Below are positions 1 through 6,941 of a DNA stretch of 9,684 bases, piece after piece. How positions within the stretch are numbered: the first letter of the stretch is position 1; every line of letters begins with the position of its first letter. Under the pieces are notes generated by a model, which saw only the letters and a list, made by a program, of their open reading frames with translations, did no database searches and was not told the origin of the DNA. The position numbers were made by a program, and so were the translations under genes. The stretch is from Actinomycetes bacterium. GTDB taxonomy: Bacteria; Actinomycetota; Acidimicrobiia; Spongiisociales; UBA5794. The stretch lies in NCBI GenBank assembly GCA_023336765.1, contig JAMBLL010000268.1, positions 1 through 9,684 of the forward strand. The letters are read 5' to 3'.

Positions 1-46
1 GACGGACGAGCGAGACGGATGGGAACGGGAGGCGGAAGGGTCGTGA

Positions 47-1231
47 TCAACCGAACGCGGATATCCCGGTAATGGCCTGGCCGAGGATGAGCGTGTGGAT
101 CTCGTTGGTGCCCTCGTAGGTATACACAGACTCGAGGTTGTTCATGTGTCGTATCACGGGATAGTCGAGGGTGATTCCGTTCGCACCGAGAATGCTGCGC
201 GCCTCGCGAGCGGTCTTGAGCGCCATTGCCACGTTCGTCAGCTTCCCAAAGCTCACCTGTTCGGGTGCCAGGTTCCCTGCGTCACGCATCGAGCCAAGGT
301 GAACAGCCAGGAGCATGCCCATGTTCACATCGACCAACATTGTGACGAGTTTCCTCTGAGTCAGCTGAAAAGCCGCGATCGGCTTGTCGAACTGGATCCG
401 TTCGGTCGCGTAGGCGAGTGCACTTTCATAGCACGCGCGCGCTGCCCCAACGGCACCAAAGAGGATGCCGAAGCGGGCTTCGTTCAGGCATGAGAGCGGT
501 CCCTTGAGTCCCGTTACATCAGGGAGTACCGTATCAAGCGGGAGTCGAACATCCGTCAGGATCAGTTCGCTTGTGATCGATACACGTAGGGACATCTTGC
601 CCTTGATATCAGTGGCGGAGAACCCAGGTGTGTTCGTCGGGACGATGAATCCCCTCACTCCCGAGTCGGTCATAGCCCAGATGATGGCAACGTCGGCGAT
701 CGAACCGTTCGTGATCCACATCTTGGTGCCGTTGAGAACCCATTCATCGTTCTCGAGTCGTGCTGTTGTGCGCATCGCACCGGGGTCCGAACCAGAATCA
801 GGTTCGGTGAGTCCGAAACAGCCGATCGTGCGGCCAGTGGCCATCGACGGGAGCCATGTCTCCTTCTGTGCCTGGGAGCCGAATGCCCATATGGGGTACA
901 TGGCGAGGGATCCTTGCACCGAGACGATGCTACGGATGCCGGAGTCCCCCGCTTCCAACTCGGTACATGCAAGGCCGTAGGCCATCGCACTCGTTCCTGC
1001 ACAGCCGTAACCATCGAGGTGCATACCGAAGAGGCCAAGGTCACCCATCTCATCGATCAAAGCTCGAGGGAAACCACCCTCCTCGAACCATTCTCCGGCA
1101 TACGGCGTGATCTTCTCCCGCACGAACTGGCGGACGGTGTCCCTGACGAGGAGTTCCTCAGCTGAGACCAGGTGGTCGATCTCGAGAAAGTCGTACGGGT
1201 TGATGGCTCCTGGAGCGAGTAGATCTGACAC
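47..1231 (-). CDS. Acyl-CoA dehydrogenase, glutaryl-CoA dehydrogenase type
   Basis: A 394-residue FAD-dependent acyl-CoA dehydrogenase, full length for the family. Visible motifs are the FAD/substrate signature C-F-G-L-T-E-P-D-S-G-S-D-P (about 138-150), W-I-T-N-G (172-176), the R-x-Q-F segment in the C-terminal helical domain, and the C-terminal Y-E-G-T with E373 as the likely catalytic base. The pattern fits glutaryl-CoA dehydrogenase best: R100 in G-I-R-S-x-V-S-V-Q matches the arginine that holds the substrate carboxylate in human GCDH, and the end reads L-I-L-G-x-A-I-T-G. Known GCDHs oxidise and decarboxylate glutaryl-CoA to crotonyl-CoA in lysine/tryptophan degradation, passing electrons to ETF in the cytoplasm. 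The start is GTG with a close AGGA-like site. It lies 60 bp downstream of rnhB on the same strand, so co-transcription is possible. Substrate specificity is inferred; a related short-chain acyl-CoA dehydrogenase remains possible. Confidence 0.9.
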   Translation of the reverse strand: MSDLLAPGAINPYDFLEIDHLVSAEELLVRDTVRQFVREKITPYAGEWFEEGGFPRALIDEMGDLGLFGMHLDGYGCAGTSAMAYGLACTELEAGDSGIRSIVSVQGSLAMYPIWAFGSQAQKETWLPSMATGRTIGCFGLTEPDSGSDPGAMRTTARLENDEWVLNGTKMWITNGSIADVAIIWAMTDSGVRGFIVPTNTPGFSATDIKGKMSLRVSITSELILTDVRLPLDTVLPDVTGLKGPLSCLNEARFGILFGAVGAARACYESALAYATERIQFDKPIAAFQLTQRKLVTMLVDVNMGMLLAVHLGSMRDAGNLAPEQVSFGKLTNVAMALKTAREARSILGANGITLDYPVIRHMNNLESVYTYEGTNEIHTLILGQAITGISAFG

Positions 1232-1291
1232 TGTTCCTGCTTGTCGTTGTCTGGATGTTCTGGGACATGCTAGGTCAACCAGTACTGTGTA

Positions 1292-1990
1292 TCAGAACAA
1301 TGACATGGGTTGGGGTTCCGTTCTGCATTCCTCGATGCCGTCCCATGCCAGATTCTCCATGTATACCCATGATCGCCGATGGATGGTCGACGGACCCAGC
1401 AACTCCAGTGCGGCGCGCTGCCGGTGACACGGGTAACCCTTGTTCGATTCGAACGCGAACCACGGGTATGTTCTTGCGGCTTCACGCATTATGGCGTCCC
1501 GCGTCACCTTCGCGACGATCGACGCCGCCGCGATCGAAAGCGATCGCGCATCTCCCTTGACGATCGTGGTGGTGTCGATCTTTTCGACGAAGTCCCAGTT
1601 GCCATCGATGAGCGCGTGGTCTGGCATCACCCCGAGCGCGTTGAGCGTCCGTGCGGTGGCGAGACGCTGGGCATCAGACATCCCGAGTTCGTCGCATTCT
1701 GCTGCAGAGGCGTGGCCGACCGACCAGTGCAATGCCCAATCCTTGATGCGGATGGCCATTACTTCGCGCTCGGCAGAGGTCAGTTGCTTCGAATCCCTGA
1801 TCTTGTAGATCCGCCGATCAACGGGGATGACCACAGCGCCGACGGTCAGCGGACCCGCCCACGCTCCCTTGCCGACCTCATCGATCCCCACAACTGCGGA
1901 ATCGCCACGCTTCCAGCGTTCCTGTTCGAACGATGTGCCTGGTGCGTGCGCCCTAAGCGATGGTCTCAGCCTGGATGATGCACGTGCCAT
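1292..1990 (-). CDS. rnhB: Ribonuclease HII
   Basis: A 232-residue RNase HII, which nicks 5' of ribonucleotides embedded in DNA and removes RNA from RNA-DNA hybrids in the cytoplasm. All family blocks are present in order: G-I-D-E-V-G-K-G (catalytic D37, E38), R-D-S-K-Q-L (66-70), L-I-D-G-N (D129), K-G-D (D147), then A-S-I-V-A-K-V-T-R-D (156-165) and the C-terminal N-K-G-Y-P and H-R-R-S-W segments. D37, E38, D129 and D147 correspond to the four acidic metal-binding residues of the E. coli enzyme. The N-terminal extension of about 30 residues is slightly longer than in E. coli. No Shine-Dalgarno is visible before the ATG (the minus strand reads CTCCCTCCT there), so the start could lie slightly downstream or the message could be leaderless. 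A heptamer repeat array begins 11 bp upstream. Confidence 0.96.
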   Translation of the reverse strand: MARASSRLRPSLRAHAPGTSFEQERWKRGDSAVVGIDEVGKGAWAGPLTVGAVVIPVDRRIYKIRDSKQLTSAEREVMAIRIKDWALHWSVGHASAAECDELGMSDAQRLATARTLNALGVMPDHALIDGNWDFVEKIDTTTIVKGDARSLSIAAASIVAKVTRDAIMREAARTYPWFAFESNKGYPCHRQRAALELLGPSTIHRRSWVYMENLAWDGIEECRTEPQPMSLF

Positions 1991-2000
1991 AGGAGGGAGC

Positions 2001-2028
2001 TCACAGTTGACGGTTCACAGTTAACAGT
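2001..2028. repeat. Degenerate heptamer tandem array (TCACAGT words)
   Basis: Four consecutive 7-bp units, TCACAGT, TGACGGT, TCACAGT and TAACAGT, differ from TCACAGT at only three of 28 positions. The array lies in the gap upstream of rnhB, 11 bp before its ATG. It shares its 7-bp period, but not its sequence, with the arrays at 2136, 5249, 5297, 5348, 8021 and 8292. Confidence 0.8.
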
Positions 2029-2135
2029 CGGCATCCTACCTCTTGCCGGGTTGCAGATTCCAGACCTCTCGCAGCCTCACTTTCAGAATCCACACACCAG
2101 ACTCCCGAAGTACGAGGGATCGTGCAGCTTCTGGT

Positions 2136-2163
2136 GGAAAGCGGAAAACGGAAAACGGAAAGC
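2136..2163. repeat. Heptamer tandem array (GGAAARC words)
   Basis: Four perfect-register 7-bp units, GGAAAGC, GGAAAAC, GGAAAAC and GGAAAGC, vary only G/A at position 6. The array lies 6 bp beyond the stop of the AlgH-family gene, at the opposite end of the same gap that holds the TCACAGT array (2001-2028). The 107 bp between the two arrays shows no gene or clear structure. Confidence 0.85.
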
Positions 2164-2169
2164 GCTGCG

Positions 2170-2706
2170 TCAGTTGCTCATCGGGCTGTCGGTGTACGTC
2201 TCGAACAAAGGTATCCGGCCAGGAGCTCTGCGAAGAGTCTCACGCCATAGGTCCGTGGTGTCACCGAATATCGCATCAACATCCGCCAGTGTCACCCACC
2301 AGGCCTGCTCCTCTATCTCAGCCTCCAGTTGTCCTGGATCCCATCCAGCGTATCCAGCGAAGATGCGCATGGCCGATACGCCAGACGGTGGTGACATCGG
2401 GTCAACGAGGCCGATAGTCCCGAGGGCTGCAGGCCGCAGGAAAGAACCTGCGGGTGCGCTCGCAAGCCCAAGAGCGGTCTCGGTTCCAACCGGACCACCA
2501 ACGAACACGTTCGGTGGGTCGACAACATGTGGGGCCGCTTCAGGCAGCAGTTCGTCAAGCGCTAGGCCACTGTCCTGGTTCAATATGATTCCGATGGCAC
2601 CGGTCTCGTCGTGTTCGAGTATGAGTATCACGCTTCGCGCAAAGGGCGGAGTTGAGATCAGCGGTGTGGCTGTGAGGAATTGACCCGGGTACGTCTGGTC
2701 AGTCAT
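2170..2706 (-). CDS. YqgE/AlgH family protein (UPF0301)
   Basis: A 178-residue protein matching the YqgE/AlgH family across its full length. Visible blocks are G-x-F-L-x-A-x-P (8-15), F-A-R-S-V-I-L-I-L-E-H (22-32), G-A-I-G-I-I-L-N (36-43), G-G-P-V (70-73) and R-I-F-A-G-Y-A-G-W-D-P-G-Q-L-E-x-E (114-130). No signal peptide or membrane segment is seen, so it should be cytoplasmic. The family is widespread; AlgH was named from alginate regulation in Pseudomonas, but its biochemical activity is not established and none is claimed here. The ATG overlaps the end of the upstream hydrolase gene by 8 nt (2699-2706) and has no Shine-Dalgarno of its own, which suggests translational coupling. Confidence 0.92.
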   Translation of the reverse strand: MTDQTYPGQFLTATPLISTPPFARSVILILEHDETGAIGIILNQDSGLALDELLPEAAPHVVDPPNVFVGGPVGTETALGLASAPAGSFLRPAALGTIGLVDPMSPPSGVSAMRIFAGYAGWDPGQLEAEIEEQAWWVTLADVDAIFGDTTDLWRETLRRAPGRIPLFETYTDSPMSN

Positions 2707-3541
2707 GGTTGATCACAAGTCCATCGTGGGCAATGGTGAAGCCTAGTTCATGGGCCAGGGTGGTGATGTCAGCATCGAGGACTCCGAGGCTGTTCGAGTG
2801 GTTGATGTGTGTGAGGATCATGGTGTGATCCGGAGTGAGGTGTTGGAACCTCGCGATCGTGTCAGGGACGAGAGGGTGCTTGATCGCAGCGATGTCACGG
2901 CCAGGCAGTTCGTCCATCGAGGAGAAGGTTGCATCGATGAGGCACACGTCGTGGCGAGTGAACACCTCCTCAGCTTCCGGCCACTCATCCCAGCCGTCGA
3001 TGTCAGGGAGGTAGAAGACCCATGGATCGTCATCGATAGCGATCGAGTATCCGACCGTGGCAGTGAAGTCCGCCCTATGCGGAACATGAACAGCCGAGAC
3101 AGTGATCCTGTCGACGGTTGCCGTTGCATCATCGATCGAGATCGGTAGCAGATGTTCGCCGCTGAACAACGTTGCCCATGGTTCGTTCCCTTCGAGGAAA
3201 TCCAGCACCGAGGAAGGGGCGAACAGTGGTAGCCCGTCAGTCGATGCGGCCTCCGTGCCGAAGTGAACCAGGCCTGCGTAATGGCCCATGTGTCCGTGAG
3301 TGATGAAGACTCCATCGAGGGGCGGTGCGCACCCACAGTGTGCGACAAGGCGTTTGTATTGCGATCGAATGTCGGGCGAGGCGTCGAACAAGAGCACCGT
3401 TCCCTCGCCAGACATCACCGCGACCGATGAGGCTGAGCGCTCGAGACCAGCGTGTGAAACGGTGCCGACCTGCGGAGATCCGCCGTCCTGACCTGATCCG
3501 AGGATGATGAGCGAGTACGTCATGACGCTATTGTCGCGCAT
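2699..3541 (-). CDS. PqqB-like metallo-beta-lactamase-fold hydrolase
   Basis: A 280-residue MBL-fold protein resembling PqqB. The N-terminus has the G-S-G-Q-D-G-G-S-P-Q block (15-24), followed by L-L-F-D-A-S-P-D-I-R-x-Q (50-61) and T-H-G-H-M-G-H-Y-A-G-L (81-91). Further candidate ligands are H155 (P-H-R), D180/D182 (Y-L-P-D-I-D-G), D203 (L-I-D-A-T-F) and H245/H248 (T-H-I-N-H-S-N). The canonical H-x-H-x-D-H Asp is replaced by G86; from memory, H-x-H-x-G-H is usual in this PqqB-like branch. PqqB is thought to act in pyrroloquinoline quinone maturation, but no pqqA, C, D or E gene is present here, so the substrate is unknown. M7 (ATG at 3521-3523) is an equally likely start, since the fold begins just after it; neither start has a Shine-Dalgarno. 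It is divergent from the PEBP gene and overlaps the AlgH gene by 8 nt. Confidence 0.88.
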   Translation of the reverse strand: MRDNSVMTYSLIILGSGQDGGSPQVGTVSHAGLERSASSVAVMSGEGTVLLFDASPDIRSQYKRLVAHCGCAPPLDGVFITHGHMGHYAGLVHFGTEAASTDGLPLFAPSSVLDFLEGNEPWATLFSGEHLLPISIDDATATVDRITVSAVHVPHRADFTATVGYSIAIDDDPWVFYLPDIDGWDEWPEAEEVFTRHDVCLIDATFSSMDELPGRDIAAIKHPLVPDTIARFQHLTPDHTMILTHINHSNSLGVLDADITTLAHELGFTIAHDGLVINHD

Positions 3542-3550
3542 ATAGGCAAC

Positions 3551-3555
3551 GGAGG
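3551..3555 (+). promoter_or_regulatory. Shine-Dalgarno of the PEBP gene
   Basis: GGAGG stands 6 nt before the ATG at 3562 and fixes that start. It sits in the only 20 bp between two divergent genes, so promoter elements for at least one direction must reach into the neighbouring coding sequence. Confidence 0.8.
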
Positions 3556-3561
3556 TACGCC

Positions 3562-4185
3562 ATGGAGTTGATCAGCACATCGTTCGTTGACGGAGATACG
3601 ATGCCAGACGTCTGTGCCCTTGCGGTTCCGGCAGATCCGGGGCCTGTCGAATTCGCCGGAAACAAGAACCCGCATCTTTCGTGGTCAGGTGCACCGGACG
3701 CAACCCGGTCCTACGTCGTGACATGCATCGACCGTGACTGTCCGAGTGCTCCTGACGATGTCAACCAGTCCGATCGGGAGGTTCCCTCCTCGTTGCCGAG
3801 AGTGGACTTCGCTCACTGGCTTCTCGCCAACGTACCGGTGGACGTGACGAGTATCGAGGAGGGGTCGCACTCAGATGGTGTGATTCCTCGAGGCAAGGCT
3901 GCCGATGCCTCCCCGATCGGCGTTCACGGCCTGAACGATTACACGTCGTGGTTCGCAGGCGATCCGGACCTCGACGGAGACTGGAACGGCTATGACGGGT
4001 CTGCACCTCCGTGGAATGACTCCATTCCCCACCATTACGAGTTCGCCGTCCACGCCCTCGATGTAGACGCGCTAGCCCTCGACCCCGGGTTCACGAGAGC
4101 TGACCTGGATGCGTCAATGGAAGGCCATGTCCTCGACTCTGCGTCGATAACTGGTCTTTACGCGTTGAATCCAAGACTCCGCTGA
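3562..4185 (+). CDS. YbhB/YbcL-type PEBP (Raf kinase inhibitor-like) protein
   Basis: A 207-residue member of the phosphatidylethanolamine-binding protein family. Visible signatures are N-K-N-P-H-L-S-W-S-G-A-P (34-45), the ligand-pocket strand C-I-D-R-D-C-P-S (55-62), D-F-A-H-W-L-L-A-N-V-P (82-92) and S-A-P-P-W-N-D-S-I-P-H-H-Y-E-F-A-V-H-A-L-D (147-167). No signal peptide is present, so it is likely cytoplasmic. At 207 residues it is longer than E. coli YbhB (158). The extra length is largely the acidic stretch around 62-80 and the D/G-rich loop at 125-146. Bacterial members bind anionic or phosphorylated ligands in vitro but have no settled role. The start is firmly set by GGAGG. Adenosine deaminase follows after only 4 nt, so the two genes are surely co-transcribed. 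Confidence 0.92.
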   Translation: MELISTSFVDGDTMPDVCALAVPADPGPVEFAGNKNPHLSWSGAPDATRSYVVTCIDRDCPSAPDDVNQSDREVPSSLPRVDFAHWLLANVPVDVTSIEEGSHSDGVIPRGKAADASPIGVHGLNDYTSWFAGDPDLDGDWNGYDGSAPPWNDSIPHHYEFAVHALDVDALALDPGFTRADLDASMEGHVLDSASITGLYALNPRLR

Positions 4186-4189
4186 CAAG

Positions 4190-5233
4190 ATGGATATATC
4201 GGCAATGATCGGCATCCCGAAGGCGGTTCTTCACGAGCACCTCGACGGTGGCCTGCGTATCGATACCATTCTTGACATCGCGGATGATGAGGGATACACC
4301 GGCCTTCCCACAACAGACGCATCCGATCTCGCTTCCTGGTTCTTCCAGGGTGAGTCCGGTTCTCTGGAGCAGTATCTCGAGGCATTCACCCACACGACCG
4401 CGGTGATGCAGACGCCAGAGTCGATCTCGCGTATCGCATATGAATCAGGTGAGGACCTTGCACGTGACGGCGTGTTGTACGCTGAGATCCGCTACGACCC
4501 CGGGCTGTCGACAAGGCAAGGTCTGCGGCGTGAGGATGTCATCGAGGCGATGCTCGACGGATTCTCCCGTGTGTCTCGCGACACGGGCATCGTCATCTAC
4601 GCGATAGCCACAGCATTGCGGCACCAGGCCGATTCTCTGGACGTCGTGAAGGCCGCGATCCCGTTCCTTGGCCACGGTATGGTGGCCTTCGACCTGGCTG
4701 GCCCGGAGAAGGGGTTCCCTCCGGATCTGCATATCGATGCATGCAGACTCGCCCATGAGAGCGGGCTTGGTGTCACGTTGCATGCTGGCGAAGGCGATGG
4801 CGTTCACTCGATCTGGCGAGCGATTGCGCTGTGCGGCGCACAGCGAATCGGTCACGGTGTCCACATCGTCGACGACACGGACTTCGACGGTTCAACGATC
4901 ACCAGCCTCGGTTCGTTCGCACGAACTGTTCGTGATCACAGAGTGCCGCTCGAAGTCGCGATCACATCGAATATTCATACAGGCTCCTTCTCGTCCGCAG
5001 CCGAGCATCCCTTCGGTGCCCTCTTGTCTCAGGGTTTCAACCTGAATATCAACACCGACAATCGACTCATGTCGCAGGTGTCCATGTCCGATGAGTACGC
5101 CCTTGCGGCGTCGACCTTTGGGCTTGACGACAAGGCATTGGCTGCGATCACGATCAATGCCCTCGAAGCAGGCTTCGGTGACTGGCCAACGAGAAGGGAA
5201 CTCATCGAGCGGGTACAGGTCGATGACGGATGA
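4190..5233 (+). CDS. add: Adenosine deaminase
   Basis: A 347-residue metal-dependent adenosine deaminase converting adenosine or deoxyadenosine to inosine or deoxyinosine in purine salvage, in the cytoplasm. The full active-site series is present: H-E-H-L-D-G (H15, H17, D19), H-A-G-E (H198 metal ligand, E201 catalytic), R-I-G-H-G-V (H222) and N-I-N-T-D-N-R-L-M-S (D290 metal ligand). The residue after D290 is Asn, where the animal enzyme has Asp. N-T-D-N-R-L-M-S is the form I know from actinobacterial ADAs, so this looks like a lineage trait, not a defect. The start is 4 nt after the PEBP stop with no good Shine-Dalgarno; coupling is likely, and M6 (ATG at 4205) is an alternative start. The length is normal. 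Confidence 0.95.
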   Translation: MDISAMIGIPKAVLHEHLDGGLRIDTILDIADDEGYTGLPTTDASDLASWFFQGESGSLEQYLEAFTHTTAVMQTPESISRIAYESGEDLARDGVLYAEIRYDPGLSTRQGLRREDVIEAMLDGFSRVSRDTGIVIYAIATALRHQADSLDVVKAAIPFLGHGMVAFDLAGPEKGFPPDLHIDACRLAHESGLGVTLHAGEGDGVHSIWRAIALCGAQRIGHGVHIVDDTDFDGSTITSLGSFARTVRDHRVPLEVAITSNIHTGSFSSAAEHPFGALLSQGFNLNINTDNRLMSQVSMSDEYALAASTFGLDDKALAAITINALEAGFGDWPTRRELIERVQVDDG

Positions 5234-5248
5234 CGAAAAACGGATGAG

Positions 5249-5283
5249 CGAGAATCGTAAGTCGTAAATCGCAAATCGAAAAG
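5249..5283. repeat. Degenerate heptamer array (CGTAAAT words)
   Basis: Five 7-bp units, CGAGAAT, CGTAAGT, CGTAAAT, CGCAAAT and CGAAAAG, have CG fixed at the first two positions. The array starts 15 bp after the adenosine deaminase stop. Frame translations across it give the repetitive strings typical of short-period repeats, so open frames here are not genes. Confidence 0.8.
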
Positions 5284-5296
5284 ACGGGGGAAGACA

Positions 5297-5331
5297 ACCG
5301 ATCACCGACTACGGATTACGGATGGCCGAAC
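5297..5331. repeat. Degenerate heptamer array (ACCGATN words)
   Basis: Five 7-bp units, ACCGATC, ACCGACT, ACGGATT, ACGGATG and GCCGAAC, share a consensus near ACCGATN. This is the left arm of the hairpin at 5310-5369. Confidence 0.75.
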
Positions 5332-5369
5332 TCAGCGAGCGAGCTTTGTTCGGTCATCGGTTATCGGCT
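5310..5369. terminator. Candidate bidirectional terminator hairpin between convergent genes
   Basis: GCCGAAC (5325-5331) pairs with GTTCGGT (5348-5354) around a 16-nt loop. Pairing continues outward for about 13 more positions (5312-5324 with 5355-5367) with three mismatches. The hairpin sits in the gap of about 140 bp between the convergent adenosine deaminase (+) and lipase-like (-) genes, where a shared terminator is expected. On the minus strand a T-rich stretch (GTCTTTTCG) follows some 25 nt beyond the stem, too far for a classical tail, so intrinsic termination is inferred from position and pairing only. Confidence 0.5.
5348..5368. repeat. Degenerate heptamer array (NATCGGT words), inverse of 5297-5331
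   Basis: Three 7-bp units, GTTCGGT, CATCGGT and TATCGGC, match the reverse complement of the ACCGATN words at 5297-5331. They form the right arm of the intergenic hairpin. Confidence 0.75.
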
Positions 5370-5371
5370 TC

Positions 5372-6196
5372 CTATCCCAGCTTTCTGTCGATCCAGTCTG
5401 CTACGTCGCCAAGGACCTGGCTGGATTCAGGCTCGTTGTGAGTCTCGTGGCGCAATCCGGGGTAGACCTTTCGTTCGACCCCACCCGATGCCGCAAGCCC
5501 CGCACTTGCTGAAGGCTGAACGAGTTCGTCGTCGGCACCGTGGATCACCAGTGTCTGGATCGTGATCTCGCCGTGACGATCCGCAAGTTTCGCCTGCTCG
5601 GAGAACACAGCCTTCCCAAAACGTGTTGTCGCCTTGGTTTCGACGAGTTCGTCAGCGAAGTACGCCTCCCCAACCGAGGCATCGCGCGATAGCTGTTCGC
5701 CAGTGATGCTCGATGGGACGCTCATCTTCGGAGCGATCCTCCCGAGGATCGAGGCTGCGACCTTGAGCACATTGTCGATGCCGCGTGTCGCGGTCATCGC
5801 CGGGGCTGAGAGCACCGCAAGATTGGGATGAGGCTCCACATCATTGATCAGATAACCAGCACATTCGAGACCGCCGAGGGAGTGGCCGTAGAGGACCCAC
5901 GGCCGACCGCTCCTGGCAACCGTGCGCGCCGCCATCTCTGAGATGTCGTTGTAGAAGAGAGCGAAGTCCTCTACGTCGATCCGGTCTCCGCCGCTTCGGC
6001 CGTGGCCGCGCCAATCGTAGCTGAATACGTTGGCACCGTGCGCATTGAAGTACTCCGCCGGTCCTGTCCATCGGCCGCTGTGTTCGCCGAGTCCGTGGAC
6101 GATCAACATGTCGTACCGTGGACTGTCGATTATCCACGACCTGGTGAATATCTCTGTTCCGTCACTTGCTGTGTATGTTCCGATGGCTTCGGTCAT
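5372..6196 (-). CDS. Alpha/beta hydrolase, monoglyceride-lipase-like
   Basis: A 274-residue alpha/beta hydrolase of the serine aminopeptidase S33 / monoacylglycerol lipase group. H-G-L-G-E-H-S-G-R-W (34-43) is the oxyanion-side motif typical of monoglyceride lipases. D-W-R-G-H-G-R-S-G-G (61-70) follows, then the nucleophile elbow G-H-S-L-G-G with S106. The likely acid is D223 in H-G-A-D-D-E-L-V and the base is H250 in G-L-R-H-E-T-H-N-E. The triad is complete and the length is normal. No signal peptide is seen, so it is probably cytoplasmic, hydrolysing monoacylglycerols or similar esters (substrate inferred from family). The ATG overlaps the stop of the glucokinase gene as ATGA, which implies coupling in a gcvT-glucokinase-hydrolase operon. 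Confidence 0.9.
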   Translation of the reverse strand: MTEAIGTYTASDGTEIFTRSWIIDSPRYDMLIVHGLGEHSGRWTGPAEYFNAHGANVFSYDWRGHGRSGGDRIDVEDFALFYNDISEMAARTVARSGRPWVLYGHSLGGLECAGYLINDVEPHPNLAVLSAPAMTATRGIDNVLKVAASILGRIAPKMSVPSSITGEQLSRDASVGEAYFADELVETKATTRFGKAVFSEQAKLADRHGEITIQTLVIHGADDELVQPSASAGLAASGGVERKVYPGLRHETHNEPESSQVLGDVADWIDRKLG

Positions 6197-6936
6197 GCTG
6201 TTTCCTCCATGGCAAAGAGCGCTGCTCCGACGATACCTGCGTTGTTTCTCAGACGCGCCGGCTCAAGGGTGCATCGAGTGGTCAGAAGTGGGGCGAACTC
6301 GTCGAATCGCTTTGAAATGCCGCCACCCATGATGATGCGGTCTGGGGAGAAGAGGAGTTCGACATAGGCGAGGAACTCGTTGACTCTCTCTGCCCACCAC
6401 TCGATCTGCATGCTTTCACGTTTGACGAGCCGTGCCGCTGCATACGTCTCAGCCTTGTCGCCGTGGAATTCCAGGTGTCCGAGTTCGGTGTTCGGGACGA
6501 GCTTGCCATCGTGGAGCAACGCCGAGCCGATGCCTGTTCCGAAGGTCAGCAGTATGACAACACCCGATGGGTCCCCATCGAAGCGAGCTTCTGCAAGGCC
6601 CGCCGCATCAGCGTCGTTGATGATGGCAACCGGCAGGCCGAGTGCACGTGTGAAGTGTTCGCGGGCGTCGAACCCGACCCAGCCGTCGTCAATATTGGCA
6701 GCCGTGGCTACCACACCATCGAGTACAACTCCGGGGACTGTGATCCCAACCGGGCCATTCCAATCGTGATCTGCTACGAGCTTGGCAACTGCTTCAGCGA
6801 CATTGCTCGGCGTGGAAGGATCTGGAGTCTTGAGGCGGACACGACGTTCGGTGAGGCGACCCGCGACGACATCGACAGGAGCACCTTTGATGCCGGATCC
6901 TCCGATGTCGATCCCCATTGCTTCGGCGATACCCAC
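6193..6936 (-). CDS. ppgK: Polyphosphate glucokinase (ROK family)
   Basis: A 247-residue ROK-family sugar kinase. The N-terminal phosphate loop is G-I-D-I-G-G-S-G-I-K-G (8-18), I-N-D-A-D-A-A-G-L-A-E (106-116) carries the likely catalytic D108, and L-T-F-G-T-G-I-G-S-A-L (130-140) is the second phosphate motif. L-V-P-N-T-E-L-G-H-L-E (146-156) is characteristic of actinobacterial polyphosphate/ATP glucokinases, which phosphorylate glucose using inorganic polyphosphate or ATP. It lacks the C-x-C-G-x-x-G-C zinc motif of many other ROK kinases, as is usual for PpgK. The GTG start is supported by GAGAGG (6945-6950), which lies in the last codons of gcvT, 8 nt away; M7 is the alternative. It follows gcvT by 5 nt and overlaps the hydrolase by 4 nt. 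Confidence 0.93.
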   Translation of the reverse strand: MGIAEAMGIDIGGSGIKGAPVDVVAGRLTERRVRLKTPDPSTPSNVAEAVAKLVADHDWNGPVGITVPGVVLDGVVATAANIDDGWVGFDAREHFTRALGLPVAIINDADAAGLAEARFDGDPSGVVILLTFGTGIGSALLHDGKLVPNTELGHLEFHGDKAETYAAARLVKRESMQIEWWAERVNEFLAYVELLFSPDRIIMGGGISKRFDEFAPLLTTRCTLEPARLRNNAGIVGAALFAMEETA

Positions 6937-6941
6937 GTCAG

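Noticed and set aside
1..46. G-rich repetitive stretch after the acyl-CoA dehydrogenase stop
   Set aside because: Looks word-like (ACGGATG, GAACGGG, GGCGGAA), but no consistent 7-bp register holds, so it was not counted with the heptamer arrays.
465..980. 171-residue plus-strand open frame opposite the acyl-CoA dehydrogenase
   Set aside because: Shadow frame of a conserved gene with no recognisable domain.
4892..5305. 137-residue minus-strand open frame crossing the adenosine deaminase end and the repeats
   Set aside because: Its start lies in the CGTAAAT heptamer array, giving repetitive residues, and the rest is antisense to adenosine deaminase.
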